Source of the DNA: Eutrigla gurnardus | Lineage: Eukaryota; Chordata; Actinopteri; Perciformes; Triglidae | Direction: 5' to 3' | NCBI GenBank assembly: GCA_963514095.1 | Contig: OY741266.1 | Location: forward strand, 9,565,297 to 9,629,296 | DNA length: 64,000 bases | Part shown: piece by piece, positions 32,845 through 44,679 of the stretch | Numbering within the stretch: the stretch's first letter is position 1 | Layout of the letters: each line of letters begins with the position of its first letter | Translations under genes and position numbers: made by a program | Notes under the pieces: generated by a model | Told to the model about the DNA's origin: nothing | Databases searched by the model: none | The model's input: the letters and a program-made list of their open reading frames with translations, nothing else

Positions 32845-34130
32845 TGCGCCCCGATGGTCCCGGTCCCCAAAAGAACAGCTGAGGTGAGAATCTGTGTTGA
32901 CTTAAAGAAACTGAATATGGCAGTTAAAAGGGAGAGATATGTCTTACCTACTATAGATGACATACTGCCACGGCTGGTCCCATGTGTTCTCCCTGCTCGA
33001 TGCAGCTAGTGGCTTCTGGCAAATCCCGCTGGAGAAGGAAACGGCTAAGCTGACCACATTCATCACTCCCATGGGGAGGTACTTCTTCAAGCGGCTCCCG
33101 TTTGAGATCTCCAGTGCACCGGAGATTTTTCAGAGGGAGATGTCGATGTTGTTCAGAGGCCAGGAAGGGGTTGAGGTGTACATGGATGATATTCTTGTCC
33201 ACGGTAGGGATGAGAAAGAGCACGAAGAGAGACTCCAGAATGTCCTGCAGATCCTGGAGAGTGCAGGCTTGAAGCTCAATGACAGAAAGTGCCGCCTGCG
33301 CCAAAAGCAGCTGAACTACCTAGGCCACCTCATCGATGAAGAGGGCATCCGCCCCGACCCCTCAAAAGTAAGCGCCATCACAGAGCTACAGCCACCAGAT
33401 GACATGCAAGGCCTTCGGAGGTTCCTGGGTATGGTTCACTATTTGGGTAGATACCTGCCCAACCTGTCAGAAGTGATAAAACCCCTCAACGACCTGCTGA
33501 AAAATGACGCGGTATGGACCTGGGACGCAGCACAAGTCGACGCTTTCAACCAGGTGAAACAACTCATCTCTACAGCACCCACACTTGCATTCTATGATGT
33601 AAACAAACCCACAATAGTGAGCGCAGATGCAAGTAGCTTCGGGCTGGGTGGCGTGCTGCTACAGCGCCATGTCGAGGGACTGAAACCAGTAGCTTTTTGC
33701 TCCAGAACATTGACCGATGCAGAACGGCGCTACGCGCAGATAGAGAAGGAGTGTTTGGCAGTCGTTTGGGCCTGTGAGAGATTCTCCACTTACCTGTATC
33801 AGACAGCTTCACAGTGCACACAGACCACAAACCACTAGCCCCACTTATCAACAACAAAGACCTTGACATGGTTCCCCTGAGGTGCCAATGCCTGCTCATG
33901 CGTCTGATGAGGTACAACCCCACTGCAGAGTACGTGCCGGGGAAAACACTGACAGTAGCTGACACACTGTCCCGACAGCCACTATCCTTAATACAGAGTG
34001 AAATATCAGAACTGACCTGTGATGTTTCAGTGTTCGAGGATGCAGCTCACGCAGCATGGCCAGTGTCGCCCTCCAAGCTGGAGCGGATCAAGCAAGAGAC
34101 GAGCACTGGCGTGACCTGCAGGTGGTGAGT
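32845..34130 (+). pseudogene. RT and RNase H of Mag-like element
   Basis: RT starts CAPMVPVPKRTAEVRICVDL, shifts frame near 32965, and continues LLDAASGFWQIPL, MGRYFFKRLPFEISSAPEIF with the catalytic YMDDILVHG. RNase H begins IVSADASSFGLGGVLLQ. Another shift near 33810 leads to HTDHKPLAPLI and VPGKTLTVADTLSRQP. These breaks rule out a functional polyprotein. Confidence 0.85.
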
Positions 34131-35066
34131 AAACTGGTGACACATGGGTGGCCAAAGCATGTGAGCAGCGTCCCAGTACAGGCCAAAGCATACCACCAAT
34201 GGGGTAACAGCCTGTCAACCTCAAAGGGACTTCTGTTGTATGGAGATCGAATTGTTATCCCACACAGTATGAGAGGTGACATACTCCACCGTTTGCATGA
34301 TGGGCACCAGGGCATCACTAAGTGTCGCGAGAGGGCACGAATGAGTGTGTGGTGGCCCGGACTAGAGAAGGAGATCCAAGAACTGGTGACAAAGTGCCCT
34401 GAATGCATGCAAATCAGACCGACGCAGAGGAAGGAGCCTCTGATGACAACACAGCTACCTCAAAGACTATGGCAGAAGGTCGGAGCTGACATCTGTGAGT
34501 ATGAAAAGAGAAACTACCTGATTGTCATTGACTATTTCTCTCGCTATTTGGAAATAGCACACTTACCCAACATGACCAGTAGGACCACCTGTGCGCGGCT
34601 GAAGAACATCTTCGCCAGGTGGGGGTGTCCAGATGAGCTACACACAGACAACGTACGACAGTTTTCTAGTAAGGAGTTTCAAAGCTGTTCTGTTACATAT
34701 GATTTTAAACACATCACCTCCAGCCCTTACTACCCTCAGTCCAACGGTGAGGCTGAGAGGGCAGTTCAGACGGCGAAAAAGATTCTTCAACAGGCCGACC
34801 CGTTCCTGGCTCTTATGAGCTATAGAGCCACACCGCTACAAGCCACAGGTGCCAGCCCTGCACAGCTCATGTTGGGCCGTCGGATTAAGACAACTGTGCC
34901 CACAGTTGACAAAGTCCTCACCCCAAAGTGGCCTGACTTCACAAAGGTGCGTAAAGCTGACGCCAAGACGAAGGAGAATTACAGACGCACTTACAACAGG
35001 TGCCACGGTGTCAACCTTCCACCCAGTTCAACAGCCAGACGAGACAGAGAGCATGCAGGCGAGTGA
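34056..35066 (+). pseudogene. Integrase of Mag-like element
   Basis: HHCC finger: LHDGHQGITKCRERARMSVWW ... CPECMQIR. Core: Asp in GADICEYEKRNYLIVIDYFS, Asp in LHTDNVRQFSS, and Glu in YYPQSNGEAERAVQ. This 336-codon frame is open, but it is out of frame with the preceding RNase H part. The normal protein would insert cDNA into the genome. Confidence 0.85.
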
Positions 35067-35581
35067 ACAACCATCATCACCCCTGTGCTCACATCCAGAT
35101 TCACCTGTCAGAGAGACTGTTCCAGCGGAGCCTGGGGGACATGATCAGGCTCGGGTGACTTCCAGTGGCAGTCATCCGTCCACCTGACAGATTTAAAGAC
35201 TTTGTATGTACTTAACACATAGCTTGCCAACAATGGAGCAGAATAATATCCAGCAGCTATGGAGGTGAATGGGCAGTCTACCCCATAACCTCAGGGAAAT
35301 AGAGAAAGAATGAAAGAAGGGACTGAATGCAGATGTGCACTGTTAATGTTATTCTTCCTGTTGTGTTACAGCACTTTTGCCTTGTTTATAAGTGGCTGAC
35401 AAGTGAAACATGTTAAGTTACAGAGTGTTCCACTAACCTACACTGTAATCATACTTAGGTTAATTGCTATTTTCTCTCATCATTACCTGCCTCAGTTGTA
35501 TAATTCTTAGGAGAAGAGACACTGCAGGTTTTCTTGGTTATTGTTGTGTACATTTATGTCTATGACTCAAAAGAGGGGAGA

Positions 35582-35750
35582 TGTCATATGAGTGTGGTAT
35601 CCAGGGGACTGTTTTGTGTATGCGCACCGCGCACTGATCTGAGTTCCGTCGGGGAGTTGTAAGTTACTACTGTTGGACTGCGGAGCGGGAAATAAAGAGC
35701 ATCAACAAGAAGCAACGTTGCCAGTTATTTCCTCGCCGATAACTTACACA
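35582..35750 (+). repeat. 3' LTR of Mag-like element
   Basis: 169 bp, preceded by the purine tract AAGAGGGGAGA and followed by the CCCTT duplication. Confidence 0.94.
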
Positions 35751-35755
35751 CCCTT

Positions 35756-36043
35756 CATTGTAAACCACACAAAGGTTGATCAGATGATAAGCTACCCAAT
35801 TAAGGATTAGAAAAGGTGAGGGGTAGCTAAGCCCCCACCTCATCATAGAAAAACATGCCATGTACATATTTATCCCATGGAATACACCAAGAGTCACTAA
35901 ATTATGCCCAAGACAATAGACAACCTGAATTCAAACATGACCATGAACCCAAATATGACGTAAAGAAGACAAAAAGGGGGTAAAAAAAACAAAAAACAAA
36001 CAACCAAAAAAAAAAAAAGACACACAGACCTCCCATACGGAAA
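35756..36043 (-). other. 3' untranslated part of gypsy element
   Basis: Sequence between the nested Mag-like element and the end of the gypsy pol; poly-A-like tracts near 35980-36020. No gene is seen. Confidence 0.55.
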
Positions 36044-36049
36044 CTACGT

Positions 36050-37571
36050 CAAAATCCTAGCCCTCTGCGTAGCCATAGTCTGGATCAATCTGTTAACCGG
36101 CCTGACCAATCTACCCAGCCTAGTACGCATCCCCTCACCTTGACTACCGCAACGCACACTTGGTGACGCAGCCGTACTGGCTGACTCAGGTTTGCATACA
36201 GTCACACGTGAACTACAAGAGGCCTCCTCCAAATCCACAGGTGTTTTGTCCGAAGATTGGTCACAATCCTGACACACTGCAACAAAGTGTGAACCGTCCA
36301 GCCCAACGCCCACAGTAGACCCTGCCAACACACTCCCACAATTCCCACGTGCAGATGCCTCACACAAAATCCCATGATCCTGAACACTCCCCTCGTCCCC
36401 TTCTACTGCCTGTGATCTACCTGTCATGGTCACACTCTCCTCTGCCACCACGCCAGACTCAGGAAGTTGAGCAATCCAGTGAGCAGTTCTGTCATCAGCC
36501 CACTCATCCTGACCAACATCCTCCGTCATCTCCTGACTTGAAACAATGCTGGAGAAAGATGGACTGCTGCTTTTCAATGTGCTTCTGAGCCAGCGCCATT
36601 GCTTCCCTGAGGTCCTTGCCGAGTAACTGAACATACTTGTCCACATCAACAGTATCTCCGTCCAAGAGGACACTCTCAAACATCACGTCGACAGGCAACC
36701 TTGGTGTGCGGCCAAACATCAAAAAGAAAGGCGGGAAACCAGTAGTTTCATGTACGGTACAGTTGTAAGCAAAAGTCAGTGTGTTTAACATCTGAGGCCA
36801 TTTTGCCTTGGCTCGAGGAGGCAAAGCACGAATCATACTGCCCAAAGTGCGGTTTAGTCGTTCTGCCTGACCATTCCCCATAGGATGATACGGGGTGGTG
36901 TGGGTCTTTTTGACTCCTGCCATCTGAAGCAGTTCAGCAATGAGAGAACTCTCAAAGTTAGCTCCTCTATCAGAATGAATACAAGCTGGAAAACCATAGA
37001 TGGAGAAAAAATTATTCCACAACACACGAGCAACTGTTTTGGCAGTCTGATTTGGACATGGGTAAGCACGCGCAAGTTTGGTGAAATGATCTGTTACAAC
37101 AAGCACGTCGACAGACTTGTTATTGGCATCCTCAGCAGACCAAAAGTCAATGCAAACTAACTCTACTGGTGCAGATGTGACTATGGAAGCAAGTGGAGCT
37201 CTTGCCTCCGGCTCAGGTGTTTTGTTCAGGACACATCTTTTACAATGACTCACATATTCTTTGACATCATGCTCCATAGAGTCCCAGTAAAAGCGCTGCC
37301 TGGCGAGCCACAGTGTACGCTGCTGACCCTGGTGACCCCCATCGTCATGCACCCCTCTCAACACTTGAGCTCTCAAAGCAACGGGGATGACATACTGAAA
37401 GATTTTCTTCTTACTCACAGGATGTTTACAGACACGGTACAGTACGCCCAGCCGGGTCGTGAGTTTTCCCCACTGTCTCAATGTTCGTTTTGTCCCCTGT
37501 GACTCATGAACCTTCTCCCTTCGAGAAGGGCAGAGGCCTCTGTCCACAAAGAATGCAACTCGACTGATCAC
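36050..37571 (-). pseudogene. Integrase and tail of gypsy pol
   Basis: HHCC finger: HDDGGHQGQQRTLWLARQRFYW ... CKRCVLNK in outline (HDDGGHQ, CKRC). Core: Asp in LVCIDFWSAED, Asp in CIHSDRGANFESS, Glu in HPMGNGQAERLNRTLG. The tail reaches FMLFGRTPRLPVDV-like sequence (seen as FLMFGRTPRLPVDV). A frameshift near 36550 leads into a charged Ser/Glu-rich C-terminal frame (36044-36679) with no domain I recognise. Confidence 0.86.
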
Positions 37572-39190
37572 AGGGTCCTGGCACTGTTTGTCATACAGTG
37601 AGTAAGAACATACTCCTCATGAGTAAGAACAGGCAATGGGCTCTGTCCCACAGATGACAACTTCTCTAACTGCTGTACATGACAGGCCGCCCTCATAGCT
37701 GCACCCTCATCCCAGCTACGATGTGTGTGGAGTATTGCTGACACTTCATCATGGGAAATCCTCCCAACATCACTGTTCACAGCCACAGGAGCCATAGTGG
37801 AGCCCAGAGTCAACACCGCAGGGTCCCTCTCCCCTACCTCTGACTCTTCGCAGGAACGACGAAACATGTTCTGAACTTCCTCCACTAACAAACCTCTGGC
37901 TTCCCTCAGCAAAACATCATAAGGGATTCTTGTCAGCCTGTGCATTATCCTGCGACTGACAAAAGGTTCTCTGCTCAAAGCGTCTGCCACTGTATTCTTA
38001 GGGCCCGGAATGTACTGAATATCAAAATCAAAAGGGGCCAACTTAGCCACCCATCTCTGCTCGCACGCATCCAGTCTTGGCTTCGTAAGAATGTACTTGA
38101 GCGGGTTGTTGTCGGTCCATAATGTAAACCTATGTCCCCGCAACCAATGACTGAACTTGTCATGAATAGCCCACTTCATGGCGAGAAACTCTAACCTATG
38201 AGCTGGGTATTTCGAGCATTTTTTTTAGCATGGTTCAAAGATTTACTTGCAAATGCTATGGGCCTAGCAATGGTGTGACCTTCCTGTACTTGCGAAAGCA
38301 CGGCCCCCAACCCATTAGAAGATGCATCAACAGAAAGCAGAAAGGGCTTAGAAAAATTTGGGTGAGCTAACAAGGCCTGATCTATCAGTGCAGTCTTCAA
38401 GGCCTTAAATGCATCACTACATTCTGTAGTCCAATCTGTCTCATTAAGCCTACGGAGGGGGGCTTGTTTCTTTCTGCCCTGGCCTCTCCGCGGCTTCTTA
38501 GTTCCTGTGGTCAGCTGAAACAATGGCCTCGCAATCACTGAACAGTTCTCAATGTAATGTTGGTAATACACTGCCATGCCAAGAAATGAGCGAATCTTTT
38601 TAGGACACGGTGTAACACCATCCGGCTCCATCAGGTCTTTCTCTGTCACACCCATGATAGCCTGCACCTTATCAGGGTCTGTAGCTACCCCCTCCTGAGA
38701 AACAATGTGACCCAAAAACTTGACCGACTTACTCAAGAACTGACACTTCGCTGGAGATAGCTTAAGATTGTGTTCACGCAAGCGCTGAAACACCATCTCC
38801 AACCTCTGCAAACTTTCCTCCTCAGTTTTGCCAAAAACGAACAGGTCATCTAAGTAACAAAGAAGGCTTAGAAAATTCTGATCGCCAAAGATTGTGAGCA
38901 TCATTCTCATGAAGGTAGCTGGGCTGTTACAAAGACCCTGTGGCATGCGATTATACTCGTTTAAGCCTAGAGGAGAAGAAAAAGCAGTGTATTTCCTATC
39001 ATCCTCATGCAACGGAACATTATAGTATCCTGAGGTCAAGTCCATCGAACTGAAAAACGCATTGCCCCCCAACGCAGCAAGGATGTCAGCTTGATGTGGT
39101 AAGGGGTGTGCGTCTTTGACTGTGCGAGCGTTCAACCACCTAAAATCTGTGCACAGTCTAAGATCACCATTTTTCTTAAGTCAGTCAATT
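37568..39190 (-). pseudogene. RT and RNase H of gypsy pol
   Basis: RT: RLCTDFRWLNARTVKDAHPL, FFSSMDLTSGYYNVPLHED, MPQGLCNSPATFMRMM and catalytic CYLDDLFVFG. RNase H: FLLSVDASSNGLGAVLSQV, then a frameshift at about 38190-38215 (in a T-run), then LWTDNNPLKYILTKPRLD and VADALSREPF. Another shift near 37600 leads to the integrase frame. The enzymes are recognisable but not translatable as one protein. Confidence 0.87.
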
Positions 39191-39202
39191 TCTCTTTCCA
39201 GA

Positions 39203-40100
39203 TTACTGAAGCTTCACAGCTATCAACAGACAGATCCTGCAGTCCCAAATCAGCCAATCTGTCATTCTCACCAGCTGTGCCATTACGCAATATGTTCTGG
39301 CTGTAAGACTGCCGTGGGAGCTTCCCACCCCACCCACGTTCTGGTGTACTGTCTTATTTGTGTTACCGTCAAAATCTTCCAAAGTGATGCACGGATACAC
39401 ATCAGCCACTTTCGCATTCCTTCTCAGCAAGATAGGAGACATGGTAGGATTGATGATTTTAACAGGAAGCCACCCCTCCCCCCAAAGTGGAGTAACCACC
39501 CTGCCCACCAATATGCTACGGTGTATGCAGCGTGATGCGCTTGGCTCAACAATGACAGTACTGCCCACGGATAGTTTAGTCCTAGGTGGAAGACGACCCC
39601 ACACTACATGTTCACTCATAGGTTCAAGAGTGACAGCCTGCCTCAGTTTGACTGTCCCCACTTTGTCAGGAATTTCTTCCCCCCTCCACCTTTCAAGATT
39701 GGCCAAAAATCTGACAAATTGGCTGTTTTCATCCTGACATGGCGAGTTAGGTTTGCCCAGTATTCGCCAATAGGCCTCATCAGATTTAAACTGTCTGATG
39801 AGTGGTTTCATCACATTTGTGCCTATAATGAGCTCGTCAACCTGACCCTCAACTATTAGCACTGGTACGACATAGTCAAAGCCAAACAGTTTTAGTTTCA
39901 TCTCACATAGTCCCACAGGGACGGTCTGTTTCCCGCCACACCCCACAAGGACAACGTCAGTAGGGGATATTAAATCGCCCTTCACCACCCCAGCCTCTCG
40001 CAACTGAGGAACCATATTGGCACGCACAGAGGTAGCCATGGACCCACTATCCAACATCCCCCGTAACTCAAACTTGTCCCCTGCCAACACTGTTGTGAAA
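39203..40100 (-). pseudogene. Protease region of gypsy polyprotein
   Basis: The active-site motif is RGMLDSGSMATSV near the N-terminus, followed by a flap-like region (VLVGCGGKQTVPVG) and DELIIGTNVMKPLI. The rest links to RT. A frame break at about 40095 separates it from the knuckle region. Confidence 0.8.
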
Positions 40101-40259
40101 AACAGTCACTTTCGGATGCTCTGGTCACATTCTGAAAGATAGCAGTTTTATCTTTGGGCACTGCCTCACAAGCTAACATATACACAGACTGAATATCATC
40201 ATCACAACAGGAGGAAATCCCGCAAAGGCCCACACTATCCTCCTCTGAATGAGGGCCAT

Positions 40260-40676
40260 CTAGTTTCCCTGAGGAGAGGCAGGCCGTTCCTGTCCAGCGG
40301 ACTGTTTTGGAGTTGACTGGCTCTGATCACAGTTGACACTGATGTCCTCTGGAGAGAAACATCGAAAGCAAAGTTTGTGCATCCTACAGTGCGACCTAGT
40401 GTCATGTTGCGAACTACCACAAACCTGACATTCTCGTGGGCGTTTAGGAGCTTGCTTATTGAGTGTGCCGCCCATTGACTGGGTGTTGCTGATGAGGGCC
40501 CTCTCCAACAAACTCAAGACTCTATCCACTGTGCTATGATCTGAAACAGAAGGCGAACGCTCCGGCTCGGGGACGCATCCAACATCAGACGGCACATTTT
40601 GTTCACTAGCGGCCACTCGCTCTTTTGACAGCTCAACTTTCACCGCATTCTGTGTTACCCGACCCCGCCCGGCCAT
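40260..40676 (-). pseudogene. Zinc-knuckle part of gypsy gag/pol
   Basis: Contains CQVCGSSQHDTRSHC and MHKLCFRCFS..., two Cys/His clusters typical of nucleocapsid. It overlaps the preceding gag frame by 22 nt in the -1 frame (MAGRGRVTQ), which may be a mutation or a programmed shift. Confidence 0.7.
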
Positions 40677-41695
40677 GTGCTCTCGTAAAAATACTCATCC
40701 AAATGGTCCTGTACTTCACGTGCTGTCCACTCACGAGAAGGTTTACTTTTAAACACCAGAGCCAACTCTCTATCAGGACAGTGACTGATGAACATGAGTA
40801 CCAGGTGCGAGCTAAAGTCGGTCATGAGTTCCCCTTTGCTGATCAAACACTGCTCCGCAACCTCTGCAGCTTTGTTAAGCCGGATCCAGTAATCAAGAGG
40901 GCCTTCATTCACATATGGTGTACTGGCATAAAAATCGGCTAACGGCAGATCTGAGTAAACAGTGTCGCCAAAATACTGTCTAAGAATGCTAAAAACGACA
41001 GACACATCAGTAACATTTGTGTTGCTACGCATCCAGACTCTTGTGACATCCCTTGCCCTCCCCATCAGCCTGGTCATGACTTCCTCAACCTGCTCAGTGT
41101 TGGTGCAGGCTTTCTTCTTCTTCAGGTAGCTCCTCATGAGCTCCTCCCACTCAAAAACAGAGCACTTATCTGAACTATCCCCTCTGAAGTAAGGTGGGGC
41201 ATTAACATCTGAACGTAACACAAGGTTCATTTTGGATGCATCAATAACAGTAGTACCACCCTGATAAATCTGAGAAATGGTCTTGGATTGATCTGAGTCT
41301 GAGACGGGTGAGGACCCCGAGGCTGTGTTCTGCATTAAAGTTACTCTGATAGACTCGCCTATCTCTGACCCAATAGACTTTATCAGATCAACCAGCTGAC
41401 TGGGAGACGTCTCATCACTAGTATTAGCCACGTTACCAGTTGGGGAAGTAACCGGGGTCATGCCCGGGGTGAAACTCAAAGGTGGAACATCACAATCAGA
41501 AGACCTAGTCATTCTACCCCTCCCAAACACAGAAAAGTCTGAACTCAGAACTCCTGGGCTCTCTGGAGTGGACTGCATGACTGGTGCACATCTCAGAACC
41601 CCCCTCCCTCTCCCCGTGGACAAATCCCCAACTTTCGGTGTGGAGACCACATTCACACGAAAAGTATCCATTGAGAAATTGGCTGATACTCTCAC
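40655..41695 (-). CDS. gag (capsid part) of gypsy element
   Basis: A 346-codon open frame begins MRVSANFSMDTFRV about 190 nt inside the LTR. The N-terminal third is Ser/Thr/Pro-rich and low in structure. The C-terminal half is helical and capsid-like (APPYFRGDSSDKCSVFEWEE, ARDVTRVWMRSN, GPLDYWIRLNKAAEVAEQCL, REVQDHLDEYF). It ends TWPGGVG, where the nucleocapsid frame takes over in -1. It is open although pol is broken. Confidence 0.75.
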   Translation of the reverse strand: MRVSANFSMDTFRVNVVSTPKVGDLSTGRGRGVLRCAPVMQSTPESPGVLSSDFSVFGRGRMTRSSDCDVPPLSFTPGMTPVTSPTGNVANTSDETSPSQLVDLIKSIGSEIGESIRVTLMQNTASGSSPVSDSDQSKTISQIYQGGTTVIDASKMNLVLRSDVNAPPYFRGDSSDKCSVFEWEELMRSYLKKKKACTNTEQVEEVMTRLMGRARDVTRVWMRSNTNVTDVSVVFSILRQYFGDTVYSDLPLADFYASTPYVNEGPLDYWIRLNKAAEVAEQCLISKGELMTDFSSHLVLMFISHCPDRELALVFKSKPSREWTAREVQDHLDEYFYESTWPGGVG

Positions 41696-41878
41696 ACATT
41701 AAAGAAATAATATAGGACACACACAATGCATAAAACACATGAAAAGAATGATGAAACCCAAATGAATTACTGCCCAAAGGATTCAATGCTAGAGTGTCCT
41801 ACGGTGCAGGCAGATCCGTCTGATGTCGTCCAGCTGACGTCGTCCAGCAACAGCCGTGGTTGGCCTCTGCTAACCAGT

Positions 41879-41896
41879 CGACGGGTCATGGCACCA
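41879..41896 (-). other. Primer-binding site of gypsy element, tRNA-His-like
   Basis: The minus strand reads TGGTGCCATGACCCGTCG four bases inside the LTR. The first 12 bases match the tRNA-His 3' end as I know it (TGGTGCCGTGAC) with one mismatch. Confidence 0.55.
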
Positions 41897-41900
41897 GTTT

Positions 41901-42873
41901 TGTAGCGGGGTCTAATCTGCGTTGTGTCTGGCTCAAGGTAGGACAGGACGACCACGTGGATTCAAACACATTTATTTCTCCTGCCTGCACGAAAACCGCA
42001 AAGCACAGTGGTTTTCTTCACAAGGATTACTGCGCCTTCTCCCATTGAATCCAGAGAACAAGAGCGAGAACACATAAATAACATACATTCAATTAGAAAA
42101 ATAGAATAAAATAAAAAAATATATAAATCTGAATAAAACAATATCCATCACATTCCCATCAATATTTTACACTCAGGAAATTACAACACAACTCGCATTG
42201 TGGGACAAAACAAAACACAGCGCACCCTCACATACCTGCACGAAAACAGCAAAGCACAGTGGTTTTCTTCACAAGGATTACTGCACCTGTTTGACCACCA
42301 GGAGTACTTTTTTTAGTATGTGAACACAGTAGCCATCGCTAGCAATGCAACACGGAGCACTACGCACTCGATGCAACCACGCTGTCATTTTCCCAACCGT
42401 AAACATCCCCAAATGCATAAAAATTACATTTTACAACTCACAATACTTTTTAACACATGTCTTATAAGAAACAGCAACACAAAAATCACATTGCTCCGAT
42501 TATTATAACAACATTAACCGAGCGAAGAACCGCATACCTTCTCCCATTGAATCCAGAGAACAAGAGACCGTTGCTATTCCGGAAACAGGTCATCTCGGTG
42601 CAATGGAAGAATCCATTAAACTAATTTCTCTTTAACACGTAGCCACCCAAAACTGCAACACATGGGTTCAATGTGATTCAAAATAAAGAAAATAATTTAC
42701 TTTTACATTTTTAACACCGGAATAGCTCCAATAAAATAAATATAAAAATGCGGAAGTTACCCACCCTTTCTAAAGTGCCGAATTTCAAAATAAAAGTTCT
42801 TGAAGCACGTATTGATTCCTATCAAAATAAAACTGATTGTTATAATCTAGGGTAACAACATCTCCATGCTACA
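41901..42873 (-). repeat. 5' LTR of gypsy element
   Basis: 973 bp. It represents the MITE-free state, with one TTAA at the empty site. It contains an internal split duplication also present in the partner LTR. Confidence 0.93.
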
Positions 42874-43676
42874 GATGGAACAACATAATAGTGAATGTAT
42901 GAGAGAATAATATGTGATGTGTGTGAGTATAGTAGTATGTGTGAGAGAGTTTGATTGAAACGGAAGTCAACTTGAATTTTCAGTTTCTGATTGGCTCATC
43001 ACGGGTGTAGGTACCGGATGTGTCTCTCCAGCGGGATCTCAAGGACAATGTCCCGCCTCCTCTAAGATGACCAATTTGCATGGATGTATACAGTCTATGA
43101 TGTTAACATGTGAAAATGGTTGACCGGGACCGTGTCAATGAGGCAATTCGACTTTTAAATAACATTTTAACCCGTTCCGATGTGATAACCACAATGTCGG
43201 AAATTTCGAACTGTAATCAACAGCCCTCACGTAGCGCGGTCGATGTGGAAATGCGGTGGGTCTTCAGACCTGGAGCATCAGGTGTATCAGGGCAGAGCGG
43301 ATCCTCTCAAGCTAATGGCAACCAAGCAAATCAACCTCGATTTCAAACACAACAGTACTTTGGCGGATGGGCTTCCAGCAGGTCAAGGAGGAGGTAAGGT
43401 CATTTTTAATTGAGCCTTATGGACTGCTTAATAACATTGAGAGCACGAGCTCGGGTTCACGTGGGTCTGTTTGGATGTCTAGGTCTACTTTCACAGATAA
43501 GCAATGTTTTTGCTGCCACATTAAAACTTTTAGCTAGTAGCCTATAACACATGGGCAACTATGCAAGCCTGGTCCGCTGTGGTAAACCTCCTCCCGGTCG
43601 TGCGCATTTTTTAAGGAAGTGGTTAAAAACCAATCAGCGGAGTGGTGGATTTATGATTACACCCGATCCTACTGGT

Positions 43677-44236
43677 GGGGTGTACTACGAAGCTCGATTA
43701 GTGAGTTAGCGAGGTATGTTGCACTCAAAGCCTGGGTCAGCTGTGACACGAAAGTCGCTCTCTTTTAGCGTCGCTGTATCACCATGGTAACTTATGCTTT
43801 CAACCAAACCTGGTCGGGAGGAGGTTTTCAGCTAAGACTTAGAGCTAAGTGACGTAGACTTTCGTGTTAGATCAGCTAAGCGCAGCTTCCTAGCCTTCCT
43901 TTATGAGAGATACAGGTTCTCATCAGAGGGTATTCACTCTTTGATCGTCCTTGTTGGACCTTATGTTGGTAATGTTACACAAAGAAGCCGTGCACTTAGT
44001 GTTGCGCAGTGTGTCTGTGTTTCACTCATAGACTTGCCACGGGTACATATTATCATGCATTTAGTGATGCCGAAACTCTGAGCAAATATACGGTGTGCTG
44101 TGCTATCCACAGGGTTGTAGCTGCGCTCAATTCATTGCTCAATATGTTCGTGAAGTTTCAGGGTTCAGATCCCATGCGATGTGCATTAATGTGTAATTTA
44201 AAAATTGTTAGTTCATTCCTTTTGGATTTATAAGAC
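43677..44236 (+). mobile_element. PIF/Harbinger remnant in intron 1
   Basis: It starts at a TIR-like GGGGTGTACTACGAAGC. A HARBI1-like transposase N-terminal region follows at about 43884-44170: YERYRFSSEGIHSLIVLVGP, then, after a frameshift near 44030, LATGTYYHAFSDAETLSKYT, TVCCAIHRVVAALNS and FVKFQGS. The catalytic part and right TIR are not found. It is a truncated insertion. Confidence 0.7.
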
Positions 44237-44283
44237 ACTTTGCCTATCCTGTTAAATATCCATTGCATTTTTGTTCTGATGAC

Positions 44284-44679
44284 TTTTTTGCACATGTTAA
44301 GTTGGTGAATAATTTCATCTTAATATGGGTAAGCTCATGTTTCACTTTCAGATGATTGCCTGGAAGTGGAGCGATTCTAAAGCCTGGAATACAGTGTACG
44401 ATTTTGCAAACATTCCTGTTTAATGCCAGTGTGAGCACTCAGGTCGTACCCGAGGATCAGACCGTACAGTGTGAGCACAGAAATCATGAGCTTGTGCCTC
44501 ACATCATGGCCGATTTACTCGTACAGTGTGAGTTGGCATTAAACAGGAACGTTTACAAAATCGTACACTGTATTCCAGGCTTTAGAACAGCTCCACTTCC
44601 AGGCAATCATCTGAAAGTGAATCATAAGCTTACCCATATTAAGATGAAATTATTTACCAACTTAACATGTACAAAAAAC
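44284..44679. repeat. Fold-back element (long inverted repeat) in intron 1
   Basis: Arms of about 140-150 bp (44284-44430 and about 44533-44679) are inverted copies: CATGTTAAGTTGGTGAATAA, GATGATTGCCTGGAAGTGGA and CCTGGAATACAGTGTACGAT in the left arm reappear complemented in the right arm with few mismatches. The loop is about 100 nt and itself repeats ACAGTGTGAG. RNA or single strands from it would form a long hairpin. It causes the mirrored open frames on both strands here. Confidence 0.88.

Larger units (their letters stand above)
31240..35750 (+). mobile_element. Mag-like Ty3/gypsy retrotransposon, nested
   Basis: Two 169-bp LTRs (TGTCATATGAG...ACACA) differ at three positions by eye. The 5-bp target duplication CCCTT lies at 31235-31239 and 35751-35755. 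After the 5' LTR comes TGGTGTCAGAAG (primer-binding site), and before the 3' LTR the tract AAGAGGGGAGA. gag-PR-RT-RH-INT are on the plus strand in the normal gypsy order, with four frame breaks and a stop. The short LTRs and protein style fit the Mag clade. It lies inside an opposite-strand gypsy element and is therefore younger than it. Confidence 0.93.
29580..42873 (-). mobile_element. Ty3/gypsy retrotransposon with about 970-bp LTRs, carrying nested elements
   Basis: LTRs beginning TGTAGCGGGG and ending CATGCTACA flank a minus-strand gag-PR-RT-RH-INT body (41695 to about 36050). The 4-bp target duplication is GATG (29576-29579 and 42874-42877). A TTAA MITE sits in the left LTR and a complete Mag-like element (31240-35750) sits in the 3' untranslated part. 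RT precedes integrase, as in ordinary Ty3/gypsy. At least five frame changes make it inactive. Confidence 0.9.

Noticed and set aside
40655..40676. Possible programmed -1 frameshift between gypsy gag and nucleocapsid frames
   Set aside because: The TATTTTTAC context does not form a standard slippery heptamer, and other frames in this copy are broken by mutation.
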